Under the pieces are notes generated by a model. The model had not been told where the DNA came from and searched no databases. It was given only the letters and a program-made list of their open reading frames with translations. From Acidimicrobiia bacterium UBA6912 (GTDB lineage Bacteria > Actinomycetota > Acidimicrobiia > Spongiisociales > UBA5794), in NCBI GenBank assembly GCA_002450985.1, contig DKBA01000238.1, forward strand, positions 24,535 through 31,323: a stretch of DNA of 6,789 nt, in the 5' to 3' direction. Both the position numbers and the translations under genes were made by a program. Positions 1-6,106 of the stretch are shown here, piece by piece (the stretch's first letter is position 1; every line of letters starts with the position of its first letter).

Positions 1-289
1 CCGTGGAGATGAGCACGCGCTCGCCGTTGTCGCCGGTGAGCTGGACCCTGGCGCCGCCCTGCCCGATGCCGGAGAGCGCATCGCGGTAGTCGGCGACGCT
101 CGCCCCGCTCTGGTTGGGGCTGTCGGCGATCGTGCCGCCGGTGAAGTCGATGCTCTCCTTGAGCCCGAACACGAGCAATGAGAGCACCGACACGACGAGC
201 AGCACACCCGAGATGATGAAGAACGTCCGGCGATGCTGGACGAAGTCGTAGGTCGTCTCGCCCCGGTACAACCGGTTGAACACGCTCAT
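1..289 (-). CDS. secF: Protein translocase subunit SecF, N-terminal part (cut by window edge)
   Basis: SecF pairs with SecD in the cytoplasmic membrane to form the RND-like, proton-driven complex that helps pull proteins out of SecYEG on the outer face. Only the first 96 codons are present; the gene runs off the left edge. The start is ATG at 289-287, which overlaps the secD stop as ATGA. A GGAGG at 297-301 lies 7 nt upstream, so the start is secure. Residues about 22-42 form the first membrane helix, and the family motif IDFTGG follows at about 47-52, where the first extracytoplasmic domain begins. The residues after that motif (TIADSPNQSG) look less typical than the rest. Position directly after yajC and secD supports the call. 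The catalytic membrane half lies outside the window and cannot be judged. Confidence 0.95.
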   Translation of the reverse strand, partial: MSVFNRLYRGETTYDFVQHRRTFFIISGVLLVVSVLSLLVFGLKESIDFTGGTIADSPNQSGASVADYRDALSGIGQGGARVQLTGDNGERVLIST

Positions 290-1845
290 GCCGGCACCTC
301 CGCCGTCGTCAGTCCACCACCCATGGCCCCTTCCACACTGAGTGGCCCGCCCCGTGCCAGCCGGCCCCGAACGAGGAGCATCGCGGCGGGACGGGTGAAG
401 AAGTAGGCGACGAACACATCGATCACCGTTGCCAGGCCGAGGGTCAGGGCGAAACCCTTCACCGGGCCGATGGCGAGGACGTAGAGCAGCACAGAACCGG
501 CGAACGTGACGGTGTCCGCGGTGAGAATCGTGTGGAATGCGCGCTTGAAGCCGGTGTCTACGGCGCCCCTCAGGGGCCGGCCTCGTCGGAACTCCTCCTT
601 CGTGCGTTCGAAGAACACGATGTACGAGTCCGCGGTGATACCGATCGACACGATGATGCCGGTGACCCCGGCGAGCGTCAGCGTCACCCCCTGGAGCTCG
701 CTGAGGAGGCTGATCGCAACCATCAGCAGCGAACCGAACACGGTGAGCCCGAACACCGCCGCCAGACCGAGCGCCCGGTAGTAGAAGACGAGAGCGAGGG
801 CCACGAGCGCCAGGCCGCCGATGCCGGCGACGAGCCCCGCGTTCAGCGAGTCCGAGCCGAGCGTCGCCGACACGGATTCGACGCGCTCCCGCTCGAAGAC
901 GGTCGGCAGCGCGCCGTAGCGAAGGATGGTGGCCAGATCCTCGGCCTCGGCCTGCGGATCGTCGGACTGTCCGATCGTGATGTACACGGCATTCGGGTCC
1001 AGCCCCTCTCCGGGCGCCACCTCTGCGGCGATCTGTGGCGCCGACACCACCTCGCCGTCGACGACGATGGCCATCTGCCGCCGCGGATCCCCAACGGCGA
1101 ACAGCGAGAGCTCGGCGGTGGCGGCGCGGAACTTCTCGCCGCCGTCCGACGTGAACGCCGGGTCGACGACGAAGCCCGACCCCCCGGAGAAGCCGGAGTT
1201 GAAGCCTGCCTCCGCCCCCGTGATGTCCGCACCCGTGAGGAACGCCGGCCCCACCTTGTAGATCAGCCCGTCTTGTCCCTGGAGGTACGACGTCTGGTCG
1301 GCCATGTCGACGATGGTGAGCCCCGTGTCGGGATCGAGGTTCTCGGGCGGGGGCGCCGGAGCCGCCGTCGTGGTCGTGGTCGTGGTTTCACCGGCCGCGG
1401 TCGTCGTGGTCTCACCTGGAGGCGTGGTCGTGGTGGTGAGCTCCGCAGGCAACTCGAGCGTGCCGTCGGTGAACGCAGGGCTGATGATCGATGCGGCGAG
1501 CACCGGCCGGAAGCTCAGTTCACCCGTGGTGCCGACCGCCTGGAGGGCGCGCTCCCGGTTCGACACGCCGGGGAGCTGCACGAGGATGCTGCGGCTCCCT
1601 TGGACCGAGATCTCCGGTTCCTGCACAGATCCGAGCGTGGCGATGCGGTCGCGCATGATCTCGACGGCCTTGTCGAGCACCTGGGCATCGGTGCCCTCGG
1701 GAGCGGTGAGCACCACCGAGAAGCCGCCCTGGAGGTCGAGGCCGAGCTTGGGGGTCCAGCCCGCAGACAGGACCGCGGCGAGTGAGCCCCAGGCGATGGC
1801 GAGCGTCACGACGAGCGTGATCCACAGACGGCGGCGGTTGACCAT
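286..1845 (-). CDS. secD: Protein translocase subunit SecD
   Basis: SecD is the larger half of the SecDF complex, which uses the proton gradient to aid late steps of Sec export. The 519-residue protein has an N-terminal membrane helix (about 7-28), the family motif LGLDLQGG (34-41), and a large extracytoplasmic domain. That domain carries LTGADITGA (203-211) and LRYGALP (308-314). A C-terminal bundle of about five helices spans about 337-492. The signature GITADSYIVFFER lies at 402-414; its Asp406 aligns with the membrane Asp linked to proton movement in this family (alignment by eye). The actinobacterial GITADS form replaces the GMAVDAN of proteobacteria. Residues 137-167 are a Thr/Pro/Ala-rich low-complexity linker within the extracytoplasmic domain. 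The start ATG has AGGAG at 1851-1855, 5 nt upstream, overlapping the end of yajC, so the two are translationally linked. The stop overlaps the secF start. Confidence 0.97.
   Translation of the reverse strand: MVNRRRLWITLVVTLAIAWGSLAAVLSAGWTPKLGLDLQGGFSVVLTAPEGTDAQVLDKAVEIMRDRIATLGSVQEPEISVQGSRSILVQLPGVSNRERALQAVGTTGELSFRPVLAASIISPAFTDGTLELPAELTTTTTPPGETTTTAAGETTTTTTTAAPAPPPENLDPDTGLTIVDMADQTSYLQGQDGLIYKVGPAFLTGADITGAEAGFNSGFSGGSGFVVDPAFTSDGGEKFRAATAELSLFAVGDPRRQMAIVVDGEVVSAPQIAAEVAPGEGLDPNAVYITIGQSDDPQAEAEDLATILRYGALPTVFERERVESVSATLGSDSLNAGLVAGIGGLALVALALVFYYRALGLAAVFGLTVFGSLLMVAISLLSELQGVTLTLAGVTGIIVSIGITADSYIVFFERTKEEFRRGRPLRGAVDTGFKRAFHTILTADTVTFAGSVLLYVLAIGPVKGFALTLGLATVIDVFVAYFFTRPAAMLLVRGRLARGGPLSVEGAMGGGLTTAEVPA
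1345..1437 (-). repeat. Thr/Pro-rich low-complexity linker within secD
   Basis: Residues 137-167 of SecD consist of runs of five, four and seven threonines separated by PPGE and AAGE, ending in an Ala/Pro stretch. At the DNA level this is a string of ACN codons in which 6-bp ACCACG-like units repeat, most regularly at 1366-1386. The segment interrupts the extracytoplasmic domain, so it is predicted to sit outside the membrane as a flexible linker. Because the repeat unit is a multiple of three, slippage would change the linker length without breaking the frame. Confidence 0.85.
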
Positions 1846-1847
1846 GA

Positions 1848-2183
1848 CTACTCCTGGACGTTGAGGCGCTCGGCGACGGCTCGCTTGACGACACGCAACG
1901 TCGTGCCCTGACCGACGTCGAGCACCACTTCGTCATCGTCCATCGACTTCACGACGCCATAGATGCCGCCGATCGTGCGCACCTCGTCGCCGACGCTGAC
2001 GCCCTTCCGCATCTCGTCGACCGCCTTCATCCGGCGCCGTTGCGGCATGATGAGCATGAAGTAGAAGAGCCCGCCGATGATGACCAGCGGGAGCAGGAAA
2101 CCGATGAGCGACCCGCCGGTTGCGTCGGTGGAATCTGTCGCGTCCGTGAACGCAAACAGCCAGGTCGTAGCCAGGTTGGGCAC
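1848..2183 (-). CDS. yajC: Sec translocase accessory protein YajC
   Basis: YajC is a small single-span membrane protein that associates with SecDF and SecYEG. From the start chosen here it has 111 residues: a short N-terminal tail, one hydrophobic helix (about 26-46), the basic turn MPQRRRMK just after it, and the conserved cytoplasmic segment VGDEVRTIGGIYGVV (about 64-78). Two starts are possible. ATG at 2204-2202 gives 118 residues but has no Shine-Dalgarno and sits 5 nt from a strong palindrome. GTG at 2183-2181 has GGAGG at 2189-2193 with a 5-nt spacer, and removes only an unconserved tail, so I prefer it. The gene ends 2 bp before secD, whose ribosome site overlaps its last codons. The product is certain from the motif and the neighbours; only the start is in doubt. 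Confidence 0.93.
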   Translation of the reverse strand: MPNLATTWLFAFTDATDSTDATGGSLIGFLLPLVIIGGLFYFMLIMPQRRRMKAVDEMRKGVSVGDEVRTIGGIYGVVKSMDDDEVVLDVGQGTTLRVVKRAVAERLNVQE

Positions 2184-2188
2184 GGGAG

Positions 2189-2193
2189 CCTCC
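2189..2193 (-). promoter_or_regulatory. Ribosome binding site deciding the yajC start
   Basis: GGAGG on the minus strand, separated by CTCCC from GTG at 2183-2181. The upstream in-frame ATG at 2204 is preceded by GCGTCGGTTTC, which has no purine-rich ribosome site. This favours the shorter YajC. Confidence 0.6.
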
Positions 2194-2209
2194 AGTGCGG
2201 ACATGAAAC

Positions 2210-2230
2210 CGACGCGGTCGGACCGCGTCG
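2210..2230 (-). repeat. Perfect 10-bp inverted repeat between tgt and yajC
   Basis: CGACGCGGTC (2210-2219) and GACCGCGTCG (2221-2230) are exact reverse complements around a single base. As RNA this would fold into a GC-rich hairpin, with the innermost pairs opening to form a loop. As DNA it is a near-perfect palindrome that could bind a dimeric protein. On the transcript it is followed by GUUUC, too short a U run for a standard intrinsic terminator. It lies in the leader of yajC-secD-secF, 17 nt before the ribosome site at 2193. Confidence 0.75.
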
Positions 2231-2239
2231 GGTGGTGTC

Positions 2240-2245
2240 AGGTTA
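2240..2245 (-). promoter_or_regulatory. Possible -10 element for yajC-secD-secF
   Basis: TAACCT on the minus strand fits the TAnnnT pattern. A start about 7 nt downstream would place the hairpin at 2230-2210 at the very 5' end of the message. No convincing -35 lies 16-18 bp upstream (hexamers such as TCGCAG), so this is a weak call and the Sec genes may simply be read through from tgt. Confidence 0.25.
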
Positions 2246-2268
2246 GTGGTGGTCCGGGACTGCTGCGA

Positions 2269-3393
2269 TCACGCACCCGCGGACCGGCCGGCGCCGATCC
2301 GCCGGCGGCGACGCTCGGCGTGAAAGGCGTCGAACGTCCCGGCTCCGATGGCCGACCGCATTCCCGCCATCAGGTCGAGCGTGTACCGCAGATTGTGGAG
2401 GCTGAGCAGGCGAAGGCCGAGCAGCTCCTTCGTGGCGAAGAGGTGACGGAGGTAGCCGCGGGTGTACCGGCGGCAGGCCACGCACGGGCACGCCGGATCG
2501 ATCGGCGCTGCCGAGTCGATCCACTCGGCACGCTTGATCGAGAAATCGCCGTCGGGGTGGAGCACCTTGCCATGGCGAGCCAGGCGGGTCGGGATGACGC
2601 AGTCGAACAGGTCGCACCCCCGCGCCACCGCATCGAGGAGACCTTCGGTGTCGCCGAGCCCCATCACGTAGCGGGGTGCGTGCTCCGGGAGGGCGGCGGC
2701 GACGACCTCGATGGCACGGTTGCGCTCATGCGCCTCCTCGCCAACGGCGAGGCCGCCGATGCCGAACCCCGGGAACCCGAGCGCCGCCGTCTCCTCGGCG
2801 GAGATGCGACGGAGCTCAGGGTCGACGCCGCCCTGGACGATGCCGAACAGCGCCCGGTCGTCGCGTTTCCTGGCGGCGATGGCCCGGGCTCCCCAGCGCA
2901 GCGTCCGCTCCATGGCGGCGGTCACGACGGGCTGCGGCGACGGCAGCCCGACGAGGACGTCGAGCATCATCGCGATGTCCGAGCCCAGCGTCTCCTGCAC
3001 GGCGACGGCGTCCTCCGGAGTGAGGTGCACCGTGGAGCCGTCGTAGGACGAGCGGAACCGCACCCCCTCCTCGGCAACGTGGGGATCGAGCGAGAACACC
3101 TGGAACCCGCCGGAGTCGGTGAGAATCGGCCCCGACCACGCCATGAAGCCGTGCAGCTCGCCGAGGGTCGACACCACCTCCGCGCCCGGGCGCAGCATCA
3201 GGTGATAGGTGTTGGCGAGGACGATGTCGGCGCCCAGCGCCTCCAGATCCTCGGCGCCCACGCCGCGCACCGTGCCGCGGGTGCCGACCGCCATGAAGGC
3301 GGGCGTCGGGACGTCGCCGTGGGGAGTGTGGAGCACGCCGCAGCGGGCGCCGCCGTCGCGCCGGGTCTCCTCCCACCACACCGGGCCGCTCAT
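2269..3393 (-). CDS. tgt: tRNA-guanine transglycosylase (queuine tRNA-ribosyltransferase)
   Basis: Tgt swaps guanine 34 in the anticodon of GUN tRNAs (Asp, Asn, His, Tyr) for preQ1 in bacterial queuosine synthesis. The protein has 374 residues, the usual bacterial length, and is a single TIM-barrel enzyme. Visible landmarks are TDSGGFQVFSL (92-102) with the general-base Asp93, GIVQGG (184-189), GGLAVGE (213-219), and LFDCVIPTR (262-270) with the nucleophile Asp264. The zinc site is Cys302, Cys304, Cys307 and His333. The nucleophile and zinc positions coincide with E. coli numbering. Val217 in GGLAVGE is the residue expected in preQ1-type enzymes. The usual DEC triplet is DVL here (145-147). 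The ATG at 3393 overlaps the queA stop as ATGA, which fixes the start and implies coupled translation. An open frame extends upstream to 4416, but that part is queA read out of frame. Confidence 0.97.
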   Translation of the reverse strand: MSGPVWWEETRRDGGARCGVLHTPHGDVPTPAFMAVGTRGTVRGVGAEDLEALGADIVLANTYHLMLRPGAEVVSTLGELHGFMAWSGPILTDSGGFQVFSLDPHVAEEGVRFRSSYDGSTVHLTPEDAVAVQETLGSDIAMMLDVLVGLPSPQPVVTAAMERTLRWGARAIAARKRDDRALFGIVQGGVDPELRRISAEETAALGFPGFGIGGLAVGEEAHERNRAIEVVAAALPEHAPRYVMGLGDTEGLLDAVARGCDLFDCVIPTRLARHGKVLHPDGDFSIKRAEWIDSAAPIDPACPCVACRRYTRGYLRHLFATKELLGLRLLSLHNLRYTLDLMAGMRSAIGAGTFDAFHAERRRRRIGAGRSAGA

Positions 3394-4412
3394 CCGGGGG
3401 CCAGCTCGTCGATCAGCATGGCGTCGCCGAAGGAGAGGAAGCGGTAGCCCCGGTCGAGCGCCGTTCGGTACACGTGCCGCCACTTCGGGCCGACGGCGGC
3501 CGCGATCAGGGCGACGAGGGTCGTGCGCGGTGCGTGGAAGTTCGTGATCAGCGCATCGACGACCCGGAACTCGTAGCCGGGCACGATGAACAGGTCGCTC
3601 TCCCCCCCGCCGGCTCGAAGCGAACCGTTCGGGCGCGCTGCGCTCTCCAACGTGCGCACCACGGTGGTGCCCACCGCGACGATGCGACCCCCGCTGCGCC
3701 TGACACCGTCGACGCGACGGGCGGTGTCCTCGGGTACCGCGTAGCGCTCCCGATGGATGACGTGGTCGGCGACCGTCTCGCCCGTCATCGGCCGGAACGT
3801 GTCCAACCCGATCTCGAGGTCGACCTCGGCGACCCCGATGTCCCGTGCGGCCAGCCCGTCGAGCACCTGCGGCGTGAAGTGGAGGGCGGCGGTCGGGGCG
3901 GCGGCAGATCCCATCGTCTTCGCGAAGATGGTCTGGTAGCGGTCGGTTGTGGCCAGTCGGCCCGAGAAGTACGGCGGCAGGGGCAGCTCGCCGGCCGTCG
4001 GGAGGACGTCCTCGACGTCGCCGGCCATCGCGGTCAGCCGCACCGTGATGGCGCCGTCGCGGGGCGGCGACGCCACCTCGCCGAGGATTGGGCCGAAATC
4101 GATGCGAACTCCGGGCCGCAGCCGCCGCGCCGGCCGGGCCAGCGCCTCCCACCGGTCGGGGTCGATGCGGCGAAGCAGCAGCAGCTCGACGCCGCCACCG
4201 GTGTCGATCCGCCGGCCGCGGAGCCGTGCGGCGCGTACCCGGGTGCGGTTCACGACGAGGAGGTCGCCGGGGCGCAGTAGTGCGGGAAGCTCTGAGAAGC
4301 GGTGGTCGCTCATGCTCGAGACGACGAGCAGGCGGGCGGCGTCGCGAGGCTCGATCGCCTCCTGGGCGATCGAGTCCCGGGGCAGCTCGTAGTCGAAGTC
4401 TGAGACCCGCAT
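3390..4412 (-). CDS. queA: S-adenosylmethionine:tRNA ribosyltransferase-isomerase QueA
   Basis: QueA transfers and rearranges the ribosyl part of S-adenosylmethionine onto preQ1 in tRNA, giving epoxyqueuosine, the step after Tgt. The 340-residue product has normal length. Family blocks in order (ATG numbering): the opening MRVSDFDYELP; PRDAARLLVV; LLVVNRTRVRAARL (51-64); GGGVELLLLRR (72-82); LPLPPYF (143-149); RYQTIFAKTMGSAAAPTAAL (158-177) followed by HFT; VGTTVVRTLES (247-257); ITNFHAPRTTL (289-299); and YRFLSFGDAML (323-333). The segment LEIGLDTFRP (199-208) departs from the more usual LHVGxGTFxP. I chose ATG at 4412 because the protein then opens with the family consensus. A TTG two codons upstream (4418) is possible but would precede the likely transcript start. 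There is no Shine-Dalgarno, so a leaderless message is plausible. The stop overlaps tgt. Confidence 0.96.
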   Translation of the reverse strand: MRVSDFDYELPRDSIAQEAIEPRDAARLLVVSSMSDHRFSELPALLRPGDLLVVNRTRVRAARLRGRRIDTGGGVELLLLRRIDPDRWEALARPARRLRPGVRIDFGPILGEVASPPRDGAITVRLTAMAGDVEDVLPTAGELPLPPYFSGRLATTDRYQTIFAKTMGSAAAPTAALHFTPQVLDGLAARDIGVAEVDLEIGLDTFRPMTGETVADHVIHRERYAVPEDTARRVDGVRRSGGRIVAVGTTVVRTLESAARPNGSLRAGGGESDLFIVPGYEFRVVDALITNFHAPRTTLVALIAAAVGPKWRHVYRTALDRGYRFLSFGDAMLIDELAPG

Positions 4413-4419
4413 GCACAAG

Positions 4420-4425
4420 AGGGTA
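4420..4425 (-). promoter_or_regulatory. Possible -10 element for a leaderless queA transcript
   Basis: TACCCT on the minus strand ends 7 nt before the ATG at 4412, the geometry expected if transcription starts at or next to the start codon. The absence of any purine-rich ribosome site fits this. Hexamers 16-18 bp upstream (such as GTCCGC) do not resemble TTGACA, and that stretch lies inside the heptamer array, so the promoter is only tentative. Confidence 0.3.
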
Positions 4426-4434
4426 GGAGGGACG

Positions 4435-4469
4435 GCAGAAGGCGGACGGCAGACGTCAGAAGTCAGAGG
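4435..4469 (-). repeat. Degenerate heptamer tandem array between ruvB and queA
   Basis: Five 7-bp units in a row fit the plus-strand pattern NCRGANG. They are GCAGAAG, GCGGACG, GCAGACG, TCAGAAG and TCAGAGG in order, and a worn sixth (AGGGACG) precedes them at 4428-4434. The array fills most of the gap between the ruvB stop (4479) and queA (4412). It is the same family, in the same orientation, as the array at 6654-6702, and both contain the 12-mer GCAGACGTCAGA (here at 4449-4460). Its role is unknown. Confidence 0.75.
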
Positions 4470-4478
4470 TAGGCGGGC

Positions 4479-5519
4479 TCAGGCGTCGTAGAGGCGGCCC
4501 TGGGCGGGGTCGGCGCCGGGCTCCGGTGCCTCGAGCCCGAGATGGGCGTAGGCGTGGGGTGTGGCCACCCGGCCGCGCGGCGTTCGCTGCAAGAAGCCCT
4601 CGACGAGGAGGAAGGGCTCGTAGGCGTCCTCGACGGTCTCCGGCTCCTCCCCCACTGCGATGGCGAGCGTGGACAGGCCGACCGGGCCCCCACCGAACTT
4701 GTGGATGATCGCCTCGAGGATGAAGCGGTCGACCTTGTCCAGCCCTCGGTGGTCGACCTCGAACACCTCCAGCGCCGCATCCGCGGTGTCGGCGTCGATC
4801 GTGCCGTCGGAGCGCACCGTGGCGAAGTCGCGCACCCTCCGCAGCAGGCGGTTGGCGATGCGAGGCGTGCCGCGGCTGCGGCGGGCGATCACGCCGGCGC
4901 CTTCCGTGGTGATGGCGACATCGAGGATCGCCGCCGAGCGGGTGGCGATACGGGCGAGGTCCTCCGCCAGGTAGTAGTCGAGGCGGGCCACGTAACCGAA
5001 ACGGTCGCGCAGCGGCGGCGCCACCCGACCGACCCGGGTCGTGGCACCCACCAGGGTGAAATGGGGCAGCTCGAGGCGGATCGAGCGGGCAGCCGGGCCC
5101 TTGCCGACGATGATGTCGAGCTCGAAGTCCTCCATCGCGGGATAGAGCACTTCCTCGACTTGACGGGGAAGTCGGTGTACCTCGTCGATGAACAGCACGT
5201 CGCCGGCGTCGAGGTTGGTCAGCACGGCGGCGAGGTCGCCGGGTCGCTCCAAGGCCGGCCCGGAGGTTGCCCGGAAGGCCGATCCCATCTCGTTGGCGAC
5301 GATGCCGGCGAGCGAGGTCTTGCCGAGCCCGGGTGGTCCGGAGAACAACACGTGATCGACGGGCTCTCCCCGACCCCGCGCCGCCTCGATGAGGATGGAC
5401 AGCCGCTCCTTGAGGCTGGCCTGGCCGATGAAGTCGTCCATGCGGCGCGGCCGCAGCCCCGCCTCGATCACGTCCTCCTCGGGCATCGGGGCGCCGGTGA
5501 GCAGACCTTCGTCTCTCAT
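4479..5519 (-). CDS. ruvB: Holliday junction branch migration ATPase RuvB
   Basis: RuvB is the hexameric AAA+ motor that, held by RuvA, pumps DNA through Holliday junctions. From ATG at 5519 it has 346 residues, a usual length. The N-terminal ATPase domain shows LRPRRMDDFIGQ (22-33), Walker A GPPGLGKTS (61-69, Lys67), Walker B VLFIDEVH (108-115, Asp112-Glu113), sensor 1 GATTR (158-162), and the arginine-finger segment PPLRDRFG (168-175). The sensor 2 segment SRGTPRIANRLLRR spans 215-228. The C-terminal winged helix carries the hallmark FLQRTPRGR (309-317). GTG at 5522 would add one residue, but GAGG at 5529-5532 approximately is better spaced for ATG. The start overlaps the ruvA stop (TGATG). 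All catalytic motifs are intact. Confidence 0.98.
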   Translation of the reverse strand: MRDEGLLTGAPMPEEDVIEAGLRPRRMDDFIGQASLKERLSILIEAARGRGEPVDHVLFSGPPGLGKTSLAGIVANEMGSAFRATSGPALERPGDLAAVLTNLDAGDVLFIDEVHRLPRQVEEVLYPAMEDFELDIIVGKGPAARSIRLELPHFTLVGATTRVGRVAPPLRDRFGYVARLDYYLAEDLARIATRSAAILDVAITTEGAGVIARRSRGTPRIANRLLRRVRDFATVRSDGTIDADTADAALEVFEVDHRGLDKVDRFILEAIIHKFGGGPVGLSTLAIAVGEEPETVEDAYEPFLLVEGFLQRTPRGRVATPHAYAHLGLEAPEPGADPAQGRLYDA

Positions 5520-6106
5520 CACGAGGCCTCGTGGCTGCGGCGACCCAGCTCCTGGAGCGCCCTGCGCAGCATGTCGCTCACCGGGAGGTCGCCGGGGACG
5601 TCACGCAGGGCGTCTCTGATCTCTGCCGCCTGGTAGCCGAGCCCCTCCAACGCCTCGCGCACCTCGGCGACGACGCTGCCGCTGCTGGGCAGCTCGGCGT
5701 CTGGCAGGTCCAGCTTGGGACGAAGCTCGAGCATGAGCTTCTGCGCAGACCGCTTGCCGATGCCGGGCACCATCGTCAGCGCATCGGCATCTTCGGTGAC
5801 GACGGCGCGGCGCAGATCGTCGACGGAGAAGGTCCCCAGGATGGCGAGCGCCACCTTGGGCCCGACCCCCGACACACCGAGGAGGAGGCGGAACAGGTTG
5901 CGCTGGTCCTCGCTCGGAAAGCCGTAGAGGGCGAGCTGGTCCTCCCGGACGTAGAGGTGGGTGTGGAGCACGGCCTCCTCGCCGACCCCGGGCAGCTCCA
6001 CGAGCCCCCGCGGCGTCACTGCGATCTCGTAGCCGACCCCGTTCACGTCGAGCACGACCCGCTCGGCGTGCTTGGTGGCGAGCAACCCGCGCAGCCTCCC
6101 GATCAT
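5519..6106 (-). CDS. ruvA: Holliday junction branch migration complex subunit RuvA
   Basis: RuvA tetramers bind the four-way junction and load RuvB. The protein has 195 residues, normal for the family. Domain I (about 1-64) is the OB fold, opening MIGRLRGLL and containing the acidic pin Glu55-Asp56 in VREDQLALYGF, at the same positions as in E. coli. Two helix-hairpin-helix motifs follow: LLGVSGVGPKVALAIL (75-90) and MVPGIGKRSAQKLMLEL (112-128). A linker rich in Pro and Ser (about 134-145) leads to domain III (about 146-190), the flexible RuvB-binding part. The ATG at 6106 overlaps the ruvC stop as ATGA. A GGAG lies about 10 nt upstream, so translation may be partly coupled. Nothing appears missing. 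Confidence 0.98.
   Translation of the reverse strand: MIGRLRGLLATKHAERVVLDVNGVGYEIAVTPRGLVELPGVGEEAVLHTHLYVREDQLALYGFPSEDQRNLFRLLLGVSGVGPKVALAILGTFSVDDLRRAVVTEDADALTMVPGIGKRSAQKLMLELRPKLDLPDAELPSSGSVVAEVREALEGLGYQAAEIRDALRDVPGDLPVSDMLRRALQELGRRSHEAS

Noticed and set aside
532..1785. Long plus-strand open frame opposite secD (417 codons)
   Set aside because: It mirrors secD exactly and its product is rich in Arg, Glu, Asp and Gly with no domain, as expected from a GC-rich antisense frame.
2210..2230. Intrinsic terminator after tgt
   Set aside because: The stem is strong but is followed by only three U residues and then the yajC start region, so I list it only as an inverted repeat.
2077..3447. 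Long plus-strand open frame opposite tgt (456 codons)
   Set aside because: Antisense shadow of a gene with clear catalytic motifs; composition biased and no recognisable family.
3474..4280. Plus-strand open frame opposite queA
   Set aside because: Shadow of queA with no ribosome site or domain.
3394..4416. Possible 341-residue N-terminal extension making Tgt a 715-residue fusion
   Set aside because: The upstream part is queA read in another frame and is a low-complexity Arg/Pro/Gly product; the ATG at 3393 gives a full-length normal Tgt coupled to queA.
4542..5636. Plus-strand open frame opposite ruvB (364 codons)
   Set aside because: Shadow of ruvB and the end of ruvA; no protein features.
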